From assembly GCF_902498995.1 (NCBI RefSeq), contig NZ_CABVLY010000001.1, positions 186,001-250,000 on the forward strand: a stretch of 64,000 nt of DNA. Direction: 5' to 3'. Source of the DNA: Burkholderia anthina (GTDB lineage Bacteria > Pseudomonadota > Gammaproteobacteria > Burkholderiales > Burkholderiaceae). This document shows, piece after piece, positions 35,913 through 44,462 of the stretch (positions are counted from its first letter, which is position 1; each line of letters opens with the position of its first letter). The notes under the pieces were generated by a model that saw nothing but the letters and a program-made list of their open reading frames with translations, ran no database searches and had not been told where the DNA came from. The translations under genes were made by a program, and so were the position numbers.

Positions 35913-36557
35913 TTACGGCGACAGGCGCGAGATCGTCCAGCCCGGCGCCGCCGTGGCGTCGCGGGTATAGAGCAACCGGTCGTGCAGCCGGGACGGGCGG
36001 CCCTGCCAGAACTCGATCGCGTCGGGCACGACCCGATAGCCGCCCCAGTGCGGCGGGCGCGGCGGGTTCTCGCCGTAGCGTTCGGCCACGTCCTTCTCGC
36101 GCGCTTCGAGCGTCGCGCGGCTGTCGATCACGGCGCTCTGCTCGGAGGCCCACGCACCGATGCGCGAGCCGAGCGGGCGCGACGCGAAATAGCGGTCGCT
36201 TTCGTCGGCGCTGGTTTTCTCGATGCGGCCTTCGATGCGCACCTGGCGCTCGAGCTCGATCCAGTAGAACAGCAGCGCCGCCTGCGGATGCGCGGCGAGT
36301 TCGCGGCCTTTGCGGCTTTCGTAATTGGTAAAGAAGACGAACCCGCGTTCGTCGACGCCCTTGATGAGCACGATCCGGGCCGACGGCCGGCCGTCGTCGC
36401 CGACGGTGGCGAGCGTCATCGTGTTGGGCTCGGGAAGTTTGGCGGCGAGCGCCTCCTTGAACCAGCGATCGAACTGGGCGAAGGGGTCGGGGGCGGCATC
36501 GGCTTCGTCGAGCGAAGCACGCGAATAGTTGATGCGAAGATCAGCGAGAGTCGTCAT
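35913..36557 (-). CDS. pdxH: Pyridoxamine 5'-phosphate oxidase
   Basis: This 214-residue FMN enzyme oxidises PNP or PMP to pyridoxal 5'-phosphate. Family blocks are [64 protein letters not shown], and the C-terminal [15 protein letters not shown] with FMN- and substrate-binding Arg residues. I chose the ATG at 36557 giving [13 protein letters not shown]; an upstream start is unsupported. It is divergent from tcdA. A TATACT hexamer about 30 bp upstream of the start is a possible -10. Confidence 0.95.
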   Translation of the reverse strand: MTTLADLRINYSRASLDEADAAPDPFAQFDRWFKEALAAKLPEPNTMTLATVGDDGRPSARIVLIKGVDERGFVFFTNYESRKGRELAAHPQAALLFYWIELERQVRIEGRIEKTSADESDRYFASRPLGSRIGAWASEQSAVIDSRATLEAREKDVAERYGENPPRPPHWGGYRVVPDAIEFWQGRPSRLHDRLLYTRDATAAPGWTISRLSP

Positions 36558-36685
36558 GTTATGCAAACGCTTCAATCCGGGGTCAGTATAGCGAACGCTG
36601 AAGAATCGTGCGTGCACAGTGGCGCGTACGAACGGGGATATCAGGCAAAATAGAGGGCTGCACGACTTACGTTTTCCTTGCTGCC

Positions 36686-37543
36686 ATGTCCGCTGCCGAC
36701 GCTGCCCCGCCCAGTTCTTCTGATCTTACCCCGACCCCGACAATCCAGCTTGACGTGGATCGTGACCGCCGTTTCGGCGGCATCGCGCGGCTGTACGGCG
36801 TGCCCGCGCTCGCCGCGTTCGAGCGCGCGCACGTCGCCGTGATCGGGATCGGCGGCGTCGGTTCGTGGACGGCCGAAGCGCTCGCCCGCAGCGCGATCGG
36901 CACGCTGACGCTGGTCGATCTCGACAACGTCGCGGAAAGCAATACGAACCGGCAGATCCACGCGCTCGACGGCAATTACGGCAAGCCGAAGGTCGACGCG
37001 ATGGCCGAGCGGATCGCGCTGATCGATCCCGCCTGCCGCGTGAACCGGATCGAGGATTTCGCGGAACCCGACAACTTCGATGCGCTGCTCGGCGGCGGTT
37101 TCGACTACGTGATCGACGCGATCGACAGCGTGCGCACGAAGGTCGCGCTGATCGCATGGTGCGTCGCGAAAGGGCAGCCGCTCGTCACGGTCGGCGGCGC
37201 GGGCGGCCAGCTCGACCCGACGCGCATCCGCATCGACGATCTCGCACTGACGATCCAGGATCCGCTGCTGTCGAAGGTGCGCGCGCAGTTGCGCAAGCAG
37301 CACGGCTTTCCGCGCGGGCCGAAGGCGCGCTTCAAGGTGAGCGCCGTGTATTCCGACGAGCCGCTGATCTATCCGGAAGCCGCCGCGTGCGACATCGAGG
37401 ACGGTGCGGAGCCGTCCGCGGCCGCGCATGTCGCGGGGCTCAACTGCGCGGGGTTCGGTTCGAGCGTGTGCGTGACCGCGAGCTTCGGCTTCGCGGCCGC
37501 CGCGCATGCGCTGCGCGCGATCGCCGCGCGGGCCGCCGGCTGA
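36686..37543 (+). CDS. tcdA: tRNA threonylcarbamoyladenosine dehydratase (TcdA/CsdL)
   Basis: This 285-residue E1-like protein cyclises t6A37 of tRNA to ct6A using ATP. The Rossmann ATP-binding region is [39 protein letters not shown], followed by [27 protein letters not shown] and the LNCAGFGSS segment. The start chosen gives MSAADAAPP; the longer frame upstream overlaps the pdxH promoter. No CsdA/CsdE genes are adjacent. Confidence 0.92.
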   Translation: MSAADAAPPSSSDLTPTPTIQLDVDRDRRFGGIARLYGVPALAAFERAHVAVIGIGGVGSWTAEALARSAIGTLTLVDLDNVAESNTNRQIHALDGNYGKPKVDAMAERIALIDPACRVNRIEDFAEPDNFDALLGGGFDYVIDAIDSVRTKVALIAWCVAKGQPLVTVGGAGGQLDPTRIRIDDLALTIQDPLLSKVRAQLRKQHGFPRGPKARFKVSAVYSDEPLIYPEAAACDIEDGAEPSAAAHVAGLNCAGFGSSVCVTASFGFAAAAHALRAIAARAAG

Positions 37544-37651
37544 GCGGCTGAGCGTCGAATCGTTCGACGCGGAGGAATGCTGCGGCGCGTCACGCGCGCC
37601 GCGAGCGATGCGAAGCGTTAGCCGGGCCATTGCAGCCCGGCCGGTCGCGCG

Positions 37652-38500
37652 TCAGTTGAGCGCCATGCTCAGCTTGCGTCGCCATGCCGCGACGAGCTCG
37701 GGGTGATCGCCCGCCAGTTCGAACACCGAAATCATCGTGCGGCGGCCGAGATCGTCGCCGTACGCGCGGTCGCGCATCACGATTTCCAGCAATTGCTCGA
37801 GTGCGCCTTCGTACGCCCGCCGTGCGATCAGGCTCTGCGCGAGGTCGAAGCGCGCATCGAGATCGGCGGGGTTCGCGGCGATACGTGCTTCGAGCGCGTC
37901 GGTCGGCGGCAGGTCGGCCGTCGCGTCGAGCGCATCGAAACGGGTCTTGACCGCCTGGTAGCGCGGATCGCCGCCCTGCACGGTCTGCGGCGACAGGCGT
38001 TCGGTTTCGGCACGCGCGAGGTCCACCTGGTTGTTCGCGAGCAGCAGCTCGATCAGGTCGAGCCGTGCGTCGTCGAAGCCGGGGTTCAGCGCGAGCGCTG
38101 CTTCGAGGTGCGTGACCGCATCGTCGTAGCGCGACTCGGCGATCGCGTATTGTGCGGCGCGGCGTTCGGCTTCGTCGGGCGCCGGCAGCAGCCGGTCGAG
38201 GAATGCGCGCAACTGGCCTTCCGGCAGCACGCCGACGAACTGGTCGACCGGGCGCCCGTCGGCGAACGCGATCACGTGCGGGATGCTGCGCGTCTGGAAG
38301 TGCGCGGCGAGCTCCTGGTTCTCGTCGACGTTCACCTTCACGAGCTTCCAGCGGCCTTCGTAGTCGGCTTCGAGCTTCTCGAGCAGCGGGCCGAGCGTCT
38401 TGCAGGGGCCGCACCACGGCGCCCAGAAGTCGACCAGCACGGGCGTGTCCAGCGACGCCTCGATGACGTCTTTCTCGAAAGTGGCAAGCGTGGTGTCCAT
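37652..38500 (-). CDS. cnoX: Thioredoxin-TPR co-chaperone (CnoX/YbbN family)
   Basis: This 282-residue protein has an N-terminal thioredoxin domain (residues about 1-110, VLVDFWAPWCGPCKTLGPLLEKLE with Cys30 and Cys33) and a C-terminal array of TPR-like helices (about 115-282). It fits CnoX/YbbN, which protects chlorine-stressed proteins and hands them to GroEL. Unlike E. coli CnoX, whose first active-site cysteine is lost, the redox pair CGPC is intact, so it may also reduce disulfides. A GGAAGAG precedes the ATG. Confidence 0.92.
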   Translation of the reverse strand: MDTTLATFEKDVIEASLDTPVLVDFWAPWCGPCKTLGPLLEKLEADYEGRWKLVKVNVDENQELAAHFQTRSIPHVIAFADGRPVDQFVGVLPEGQLRAFLDRLLPAPDEAERRAAQYAIAESRYDDAVTHLEAALALNPGFDDARLDLIELLLANNQVDLARAETERLSPQTVQGGDPRYQAVKTRFDALDATADLPPTDALEARIAANPADLDARFDLAQSLIARRAYEGALEQLLEIVMRDRAYGDDLGRRTMISVFELAGDHPELVAAWRRKLSMALN

Positions 38501-38552
38501 GTCGTTCTCTTCCGTTCGAATGTCGTCAGGATGGGGGCGGCACGCCCCTTTT

Positions 38553-39434
38553 TCAACGCGGCTTCGATTCGGGCAGCGGAATCCACTCGGTTTCGCCCGG
38601 CACCTTGCCCATTTCCTGGTTCGTCCACGCCTGTTTCGCGCGCTCGATCGCGTCGCGGCTGCTGGCGACGAAATTCCATTCGATGAAGCGTTCGCCGTCG
38701 ATCTTGTCGCCGCCGAGCAGCATCGCGCGTGCGCCGTTGCCGCTCGCGAGCGTGACCGACGCGCCGGGCGCGAGCACGGCCATCTGCTCGGCCGGCACCG
38801 GCGTGCCGTCGATCGTCAGGCCGCCGTCGACCACGTAGATCGCGCGCTCCTCGTGCGACGCGTCGAGCTCGACGCGGCCGCCGGCCGCGAACTCGGCGGC
38901 GACATACAGCGTGCGCGAGAACGTCGTGACGGGCGAGCGCAGGCCGAACGCGTCGCCGGCGATCACCGTCAGCGCCACGCCGTTCTCGTCGCGCTTGGGC
39001 AGCGTGTCGGCCGCATGGTGTTCGAACGACGGCTCGGTGGTCTCGTGGGCGGCCGGCAGCGCGACCCAGGTCTGGATCCCGTGCACCGTGTGGCCGCTGG
39101 CGCGCTGCGCGTCGGGCGTGCGCTCCGAGTGGACGATGCCGCGGCCGGCCGTCATCCAGTTCACGTCGCCCGGCACGATTTCCTGCAGCGAGCCGAGGCT
39201 GTCGCGATGCAGGATCGCGCCGTCGAACAGGTAGGTGACGGTGGCGAGCCCGATATGCGGATGCGGGCGCACGTCGAGGCCGGTACCGGCCGGCAGCGTC
39301 GCGGGGCCCATGTGATCGAAGAAGATGAACGGGCCGACGAGGCGCGCGGCGAGCGCGGGCAGCGTGCGGCGCACCTGCAGGTTGCCGATGTCGCGGATGT
39401 GCGGCTTCAACAGGGCTTTGATCGGATCGGTCAT
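38553..39434 (-). CDS. Pirin-family protein
   Basis: This 293-residue bicupin has the pirin metal site HPHIG with FDHMGPATLPAG before it, GRGIVHSERT and the second cupin half. Bacterial pirins include quercetinases and regulators of pyruvate dehydrogenase; the role here is not determined. It lies 52 bp downstream of cnoX in the same direction, the two possibly independent. The start gives MTDPIKALLKPHIRDIG. Confidence 0.9.
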   Translation of the reverse strand: MTDPIKALLKPHIRDIGNLQVRRTLPALAARLVGPFIFFDHMGPATLPAGTGLDVRPHPHIGLATVTYLFDGAILHRDSLGSLQEIVPGDVNWMTAGRGIVHSERTPDAQRASGHTVHGIQTWVALPAAHETTEPSFEHHAADTLPKRDENGVALTVIAGDAFGLRSPVTTFSRTLYVAAEFAAGGRVELDASHEERAIYVVDGGLTIDGTPVPAEQMAVLAPGASVTLASGNGARAMLLGGDKIDGERFIEWNFVASSRDAIERAKQAWTNQEMGKVPGETEWIPLPESKPR

Positions 39435-39513
39435 GGCGGTCTCGTGAGGGCGGCGGGGATGCCGGTCATTGTACTGGCCGAGCGGCAACGACGCGCGCAA
39501 CGGTGCGGGGCAC

Positions 39514-39540
39514 GCGCGGGCCGGCGAGCCCGGCCCGCGC
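39514..39540. repeat. GC hairpin in the pirin/eamA divergent gap
   Basis: Perfect 10-bp arms gcgcgggccg (39514-39523) and cggcccgcgc (39531-39540) surround a 7-nt loop. It is not followed by a T-run and lies between divergent genes, so it is not a terminator. It may be chance in GC-rich DNA. Confidence 0.35.
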
Positions 39541-39679
39541 GGCGCGAACGTCGGGTCGCGGCACTGCCGCGCGTGCCGCCGATTCCATGCGCGCGGCGCA
39601 GGTATCGGGCGGGCCGCGCGGCGAAACCCGGTAGACTGACCGGCTTCAGAACAATCATTCGACAATCGAGGAGACGCCG

Positions 39680-40561
39680 ATGATGGCCCCGAAGGACTTG
39701 CTGCTCGCGCTGATCGTGATCCTGGCGTGGGGCGTGAACTTCGTCGTGATCAAGGTCGGCCTGCACGGCATGCCGCCGATGCTGCTCGGCGCGCTGCGCT
39801 TCACGCTCGCCGCGGTGCCCGCGGTGTTCTTCGTGCGCCGCCCGCAGATTCCATGGCGCATGCTGATCCTGTACGGCGCGACGATCCAGCTCGGCCAGTT
39901 CGTGTTTCTGTTCACCGGCATGTACGTCGGCATGCCGGCCGGCCTCGCGTCGCTCGTGCTGCAGTCGCAGGCGTTCTTCACGCTCGTGTTCGCGATGCTG
40001 TTCCTCGGCGAGCGGCTGCGCGTGCAGAACCTGATCGGCCTCGCGATCGCCGCGGCCGGCCTCGTCGTGATTGCGGTGCAGGGCGGTGGCGCGATGACGC
40101 TCGCGGGCTTCCTGCTGACCATCTGCTCGGCCGCGATGTGGGCATTCGGCAATATCGTCACGAAGAAGGTCGGCCGCGCGAACCTCGTGTCGCTCGTCGT
40201 GTGGGCCAGCCTCGTGCCGCCCGTGCCGTTCTTCCTGCTGTCGCTGTGGTTCGAGGGGCCGCAGCGGATCGAAGCCGCGCTCGTCGGCCTGAACGGCGCG
40301 TCGATCTTCGCGGTCGTTTATCTCGCGTTCGTCGCGACGCTCATCGGCTACGGCTTGTGGAGCCGCCTGATGTCGCGTTATCCGGCCGCGCAGGTCGCGC
40401 AATTCTCGCTGCTGGTGCCGATCGTCGGGCTCGCGTCGTCGGCGCTGTTTCTCGACGAGCACCTGACGCGCGCGCAACTGATCGGCGCCGCGCTCGTGAT
40501 GGGCGGGCTCGCGGTGAACGTGTTCGGCGGGAAGCTGATGCGCCGTTTCGCGGCGTCGTGA
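39680..40561 (+). CDS. EamA-family (DMT) exporter
   Basis: This 293-residue ten-helix drug/metabolite transporter consists of two EamA repeats (about 8-140 and 145-288). The N-terminal AWGVNFVVIKVGLHGMPPMLLGALRF and the loop FLGERL/FLDEHL at the end of each repeat are typical. The branch resembles E. coli EamA, an O-acetylserine/cysteine exporter. A GAGGAGACGCCG ribosome site precedes the two tandem ATG codons. Confidence 0.9.
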   Translation: MMAPKDLLLALIVILAWGVNFVVIKVGLHGMPPMLLGALRFTLAAVPAVFFVRRPQIPWRMLILYGATIQLGQFVFLFTGMYVGMPAGLASLVLQSQAFFTLVFAMLFLGERLRVQNLIGLAIAAAGLVVIAVQGGGAMTLAGFLLTICSAAMWAFGNIVTKKVGRANLVSLVVWASLVPPVPFFLLSLWFEGPQRIEAALVGLNGASIFAVVYLAFVATLIGYGLWSRLMSRYPAAQVAQFSLLVPIVGLASSALFLDEHLTRAQLIGAALVMGGLAVNVFGGKLMRRFAAS

Positions 40562-40563
40562 CG

Positions 40564-40588
40564 CGCCGGCACGCAGCGCGTGCCGGCG
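40564..40588. repeat. Hairpin between convergent eamA-type and amiC genes
   Basis: Perfect 11-bp arms cgccggcacgc and gcgtgccggcg flank a 3-nt loop (agc). It has no T-run on either side, so it is a possible Rho-dependent end or mRNA-stabilising hairpin rather than an intrinsic terminator. Confidence 0.5.
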
Positions 40589-40606
40589 GCGGGGGAAGCG
40601 CGGCCG

Positions 40607-42142
40607 TCAGGCCATCCGGCTCTTCGCGAGCGGCGGATTCGCGGCGAAGTAGCGCTTGATGCCGCGGAAGATCGCGTCGGCCATCTCGTCGCGATAGCTG
40701 TCGTCGTTGAGCCTGCGCTCTTCGTCCGGGTTACTGATGAATGCGGTTTCGACGAGGATCGACGGAATGTCCGGCGCCTTCAGCACCGCGAACCCGGCCT
40801 GCTCGACCGAGCCCTTGTGCAGCTTGTTGATGCCGCCGACTTCCTTCAGCACGTAGCCGCCGTAGCGCAGCGAATCGCGGATCTGCGCGGTCGTCGACAT
40901 GTCGAACAGCGCGCGGTTCACGGCCGCGTCCTGCGTCTTGATGTTGATGCCGCCGATCAGGTCCGACGAGTTTTCCTTGTTCGCCATCCAGCGGGCCGCG
41001 GCGCTCGTCGCGCCGTGGTCGGACAGCGCGAACACCGACGAGCCGCGCGCGGACGGCGTCGTGAACGCATCCGCGTGGATCGACACGAACAGGTCCGCGC
41101 CGACCCGGCGCGCCTTCTGCACGCGCACGTTCAGCGGTACGAAGAAGTCGGCGTCGCGCGTCATCATCGCGCGCATGTTCGGCGCGCCGTCGATCTTCGC
41201 GCGCAGCTTCTTCGCGATGTCGAGCGCGATGTGCTTCTCGTATGTGCCGCCGCCGCCGATCGCGCCCGGATCCTCGCCGCCGTGGCCCGGATCGATCGCG
41301 ACCGTCAGCAGGCGCACGGTGCCGCCCTTGCCGGATTTCGGCGCGGTGAACTTGTAGGTGTCGCCGTCGTCGTCGCTGTCGTCGCGGCGCGCGATGACGG
41401 GCGGCGGCTTGACGGCCGGCTTCGCGGGCGCCGAAGGCGCGGCGGCGGCCGGCGGCGTGCGCGGCGTGGCCGGCGTGTTCTGCGCGAAACGCTGGAAGAA
41501 CGCGTCGCTGTTGTCGTTGCCGGCCATGGGCGGCGGCGGGGGCGCGCCCGGACCGTTCAGCGCGGTCGGCGGCTGCATCTGCTGCGCGCGCGCGGCGTCG
41601 TTGAGCGCCTGTTCCTTGCGTTCGGTCTGCGCGATCAGGTCGGTCAGCGGATCGGGGGCGACGGCCGGATACAGGTCGAACACGAGCCGGTACTTGTAGG
41701 TGCCCACCGGCGGCAGCGTGAACACCTGCGGCTTCACCGAACCTTTCAGGTCGAACACCATCCGCACGACGTGCGGCTGATACTGGCCGACGCGCACCGA
41801 CTGGATCTGCGGATCGTTCGGCGCGATCTTCGACACGAGGTCGCGCAGCGCCTGGTCGAGATCGAGGCCGCTCAGGTCGACGACGAGCCGGTCGGGACCC
41901 TGCAACAGCTGTTGGGTATTCTGCAGCGGCTGATCGGATTCGATCGTGACGCGCGTGTAATCGCGCGCGGGCCACACACGCACGCCGAGCACCGACGACG
42001 CATGCGCGAGCCGCGGGGCGACGAGACCGAGCACCAGCGTCGACGCACCCGCGCACAGAATCTGGCGGCGGCGCCAGTTGTGCGTCGCGGTGGCCGCCGA
42101 TTCGATCGAGCGGAACGGTTTGATCAACATCTTTCGAGACAT
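40607..42142 (-). CDS. amiC: N-acetylmuramoyl-L-alanine amidase AmiC (Tat-exported)
   Basis: This 511-residue zinc amidase splits septal peptidoglycan during daughter-cell separation. It has a Tat signal (RRRQIL at residues 24-29, then a hydrophobic stretch to LAHA), an AMIN domain (about 50-150), a Pro/Ala-rich linker (about 205-265), and an Amidase_3 domain with VAIDPGHGGEDPGA (zinc His), Glu in GTYEKHI and SIHADAF (zinc His). I chose the ATG at 42142 with AGGAAAGGC before it. It overlaps tsaE by 19 nt and follows it in one operon, the order known in related bacteria. The linker length varies greatly in the family. Confidence 0.93.
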   Translation of the reverse strand: MSRKMLIKPFRSIESAATATHNWRRRQILCAGASTLVLGLVAPRLAHASSVLGVRVWPARDYTRVTIESDQPLQNTQQLLQGPDRLVVDLSGLDLDQALRDLVSKIAPNDPQIQSVRVGQYQPHVVRMVFDLKGSVKPQVFTLPPVGTYKYRLVFDLYPAVAPDPLTDLIAQTERKEQALNDAARAQQMQPPTALNGPGAPPPPPMAGNDNSDAFFQRFAQNTPATPRTPPAAAAPSAPAKPAVKPPPVIARRDDSDDDGDTYKFTAPKSGKGGTVRLLTVAIDPGHGGEDPGAIGGGGTYEKHIALDIAKKLRAKIDGAPNMRAMMTRDADFFVPLNVRVQKARRVGADLFVSIHADAFTTPSARGSSVFALSDHGATSAAARWMANKENSSDLIGGINIKTQDAAVNRALFDMSTTAQIRDSLRYGGYVLKEVGGINKLHKGSVEQAGFAVLKAPDIPSILVETAFISNPDEERRLNDDSYRDEMADAIFRGIKRYFAANPPLAKSRMA

Positions 42143-42675
42143 GCCTTTCCTGAAGCGCTGAACGCCCGGACGGTGAGGGCGCGGCCGTCGCCATCCACGT
42201 CGAGCGAGAAAACCAGATCGGGCACGCCGAGCAGTGTGCCCGCCTGTTGCGGCCATTCGACGAGGCAGATCGCGCTGGAATTGAAATATTCGCGAAAGCC
42301 TGCGTCGGACCATTCGGCCGGATCGTTGAATCGATACAGATCGAAGTGATAGACCTCAAGTTCCCCATCGTCGCGTGCGAATGCGTACGGTTCGACGAGC
42401 GTGTAGGTCGGGCTGCGTACGCGTCCGGTGTGGCCGAGGCCGCGCAGGAGCGCGCGCACGAGGGTCGTCTTGCCCGCGCCGAGGTCGCCGATCAGCTGGA
42501 TCTGCAGCCCGTCGAACACATGGGCGCGGGCGAGTTCGCTGCGCGCCGCGTCGAGTGCGTGCGCGAAGCGGGCGCCGAAGGCCTCGGTCGCCGCTTCGTC
42601 GGCGAGTGCGATCACGCGCTCCGCGAGCGGGGCGGGCAGCGTGTCTGCATGAGGCGTATGGGACGTGGCTGGCAT
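42124..42675 (-). CDS. tsaE: tRNA threonylcarbamoyladenosine biosynthesis ATPase TsaE
   Basis: This 183-residue P-loop ATPase works with TsaB and TsaD in t6A formation on ANN-decoding tRNAs. Walker A GDLGAGKTT is at residues 63-71, followed by SPTYTLVEPY, YHFDLYRF and LVEWPQQ. The first about 30 residues are variable. The ATG is only 17 bp from the divergent queG start. On its own strand TATTTT ends 6 nt before the ATG, with no Shine-Dalgarno, so the mRNA may be leaderless. Confidence 0.93.
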   Translation of the reverse strand: MPATSHTPHADTLPAPLAERVIALADEAATEAFGARFAHALDAARSELARAHVFDGLQIQLIGDLGAGKTTLVRALLRGLGHTGRVRSPTYTLVEPYAFARDDGELEVYHFDLYRFNDPAEWSDAGFREYFNSSAICLVEWPQQAGTLLGVPDLVFSLDVDGDGRALTVRAFSASGKACLERC

Positions 42676-42680
42676 TCTCG

Positions 42681-42687
42681 TAAAATA
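42681..42687. promoter_or_regulatory. Shared bidirectional -10 element between tsaE and queG
   Basis: The heptamer taaaata (42681-42687) reads as TAAAAT rightward, 6 nt before the queG ATG, and TATTTT leftward, 6 nt before the tsaE ATG. Transcription started 6-7 nt downstream of either hexamer would begin at the start codon itself. No convincing -35 hexamer is visible on either side, because they would lie inside the genes. Confidence 0.5.
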
Positions 42688-42692
42688 GTGCG

Positions 42693-43928
42693 ATGAACCG
42701 ATTACCGGAACTCGCCGCATCCGACAGGCCTTCGACTCGTGCCGAAGGCGCGGCGCCGTGCGCGCTCGATGATGCGACGTTGACTGCGCTCGCCGCTCGC
42801 ATCAGGGCGTGGGGGCGCGAATTGGGTTTCGGGGCGATCGGCATCAGCGATACCGATCTCTCGGATGCCGAAGCAGGCCTCGCCGCCTGGCTGGAAGCCG
42901 GGTACCACGGCGAAATGGATTATATGGCGAAACACGGGATGAAACGTGCACGTCCGGCCGAACTTGTGGCCGGTACGCGACGCGTGATCTCCGTGCGGCT
43001 CGCCTATCTGCCGGCCGAAACGCTCGTCGCCGACCCGCCCGATGCGTCGTCCGGCACGCTCGTGCCGCACGACTGGCGCGCACGCGAGCGAGCGCGGCTC
43101 GACGATCCGCAGGCGGCCGTCGTGTCGATCTATGCGCGCGGCCGCGACTATCACAAGGTGCTGCGCAACCGGCTGCAGACGCTCGCGGAGCGCATCGAGC
43201 GCGAGATCGGCGCGTTCGGCTATCGCGTGTTCACCGATTCGGCGCCGGTGCTCGAGGTCGAGCTCGCGCAGAAGGCCGGCGTCGGCTGGCGCGGCAAGCA
43301 CACGCTGTTGCTGCAGCGCGACGCCGGTTCGCTGTTCTTCCTCGGCGAGATCTACGTCGACGTTGCATTGCCGACCGACGCGCAAGTGCTGCCCGACACC
43401 GCGCCCGAGACGCCCGGCGCGCACTGCGGCAGTTGCACGCGCTGCATCGGCGCATGCCCGACCGGTGCGATCGTCGAGCCGTATCGCGTCGACGCGCGCC
43501 GCTGCATCTCGTACCTGACGATCGAATTGAAAGGCAGCATTCCCGAGCCGTTGCGGCCGCTGATCGGCAATCGCGTGTACGGCTGCGACGACTGCCAGCT
43601 CGTGTGCCCGTGGAACAAGTTCGCGCAGGCCGCGCCCGTCGCCGATTTCGACGTGCGGCACGGCCTCGATCGCGCGACGCTCGTCGATCTGTTCGGCTGG
43701 GATGCCGATACCTTCGATACGCGGATGCAAGGCAGCGCAATCCGGCGTATCGGTTATGAAAGCTGGCTGCGCAATCTCGCGGTCGGGCTCGGCAATGCGC
43801 TGCGCGCGCCGGCGGATCGGCTCGCATCGCATGCGCGCGACGCGATCGTCGCCGCGCTGCGGGCCCGTGCCGACGATCCGTCACCCGTCGTGCGCGAGCA
43901 TGTCGAATGGGCGCTGCGTGCCGCATGA
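42693..43928 (+). CDS. queG: Epoxyqueuosine reductase QueG
   Basis: This 411-residue cobalamin and [4Fe-4S] enzyme performs the last step of queuosine tRNA modification. The two cluster motifs are CGSCTRCIGACPTGAI and CDDCQLVCPWNK; the N-terminal DUF1730 cobalamin domain contains YHGEMDYM and FTDSAPVLEVELAQKAGVGWRGKHTLLL. A HEAT-like tail ends the protein. The start is an ATG with no Shine-Dalgarno, directly after a -10-like TAAAAT. Confidence 0.95.
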   Translation: MNRLPELAASDRPSTRAEGAAPCALDDATLTALAARIRAWGRELGFGAIGISDTDLSDAEAGLAAWLEAGYHGEMDYMAKHGMKRARPAELVAGTRRVISVRLAYLPAETLVADPPDASSGTLVPHDWRARERARLDDPQAAVVSIYARGRDYHKVLRNRLQTLAERIEREIGAFGYRVFTDSAPVLEVELAQKAGVGWRGKHTLLLQRDAGSLFFLGEIYVDVALPTDAQVLPDTAPETPGAHCGSCTRCIGACPTGAIVEPYRVDARRCISYLTIELKGSIPEPLRPLIGNRVYGCDDCQLVCPWNKFAQAAPVADFDVRHGLDRATLVDLFGWDADTFDTRMQGSAIRRIGYESWLRNLAVGLGNALRAPADRLASHARDAIVAALRARADDPSPVVREHVEWALRAA

Positions 43929-43991
43929 AGGCGGCGTAAAGTGTCGTCGGCGCGCGAGGGCGCCGCGCGTGTCACAGGTGAGGAGAGGGTC

Positions 43992-44462
43992 ATGTTCAAC
44001 GCAGTCATCGACGCACCGTTCGGCAAGGTCGGCATTCGTACCGATGCCGCGGTGGTGCGCGAGATCGTCTATCTGCCCGAGTCGATGAAGTCGGTCGACC
44101 CGGACTCGCCGCTCGCGAAGCGCGCGGTCAAGCAGATCGAACGTTACTTCGAGCGTGCGTCGGCGCGCTTCGACCTGCCGCTCGCGGAAGTCGGCAGCGC
44201 GTTCCAGCATCGCGTGTGGAACGTGATCAGCGACATTCCGCCGGGCACGGTGCTGACCTACGGGCAGGTCGCGAAGCGCATCGGCAGCGCGCCGCGCGCG
44301 GTCGGCCAGGCGTGCGGCGCGAACTATTTTCCGCTCGTGATTCCGTGCCACCGCGTCGTCGCGGCGGGCGGTCTCGGCGGCTTCGCGAATCACGACGACA
44401 ACGGCTATTATCAGCAAGTGAAGCGCTGGCTGCTGGCGCACGAAGGCGTGCCGTACCGATGA
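43992..44462 (+). CDS. ogt: Methylated-DNA-[protein]-cysteine S-methyltransferase
   Basis: This 156-residue DNA-repair protein removes O6-alkyl groups from guanine to its own Cys119 in IPCHRVVAAGG. The helix-turn-helix block IPPGTVLTYGQVAKRIGSAPRAVGQACGANYFPLVIPCH is complete. I chose the ATG at 43992 with AGGAGAGGGTC before it. It overlaps xerD by 4 nt (ATGA). Confidence 0.95.
   Translation: MFNAVIDAPFGKVGIRTDAAVVREIVYLPESMKSVDPDSPLAKRAVKQIERYFERASARFDLPLAEVGSAFQHRVWNVISDIPPGTVLTYGQVAKRIGSAPRAVGQACGANYFPLVIPCHRVVAAGGLGGFANHDDNGYYQQVKRWLLAHEGVPYR

Noticed and set aside
39514..39540. Hairpin in the pirin/eamA gap as a terminator
   Set aside because: No T-run and it lies between divergent genes.
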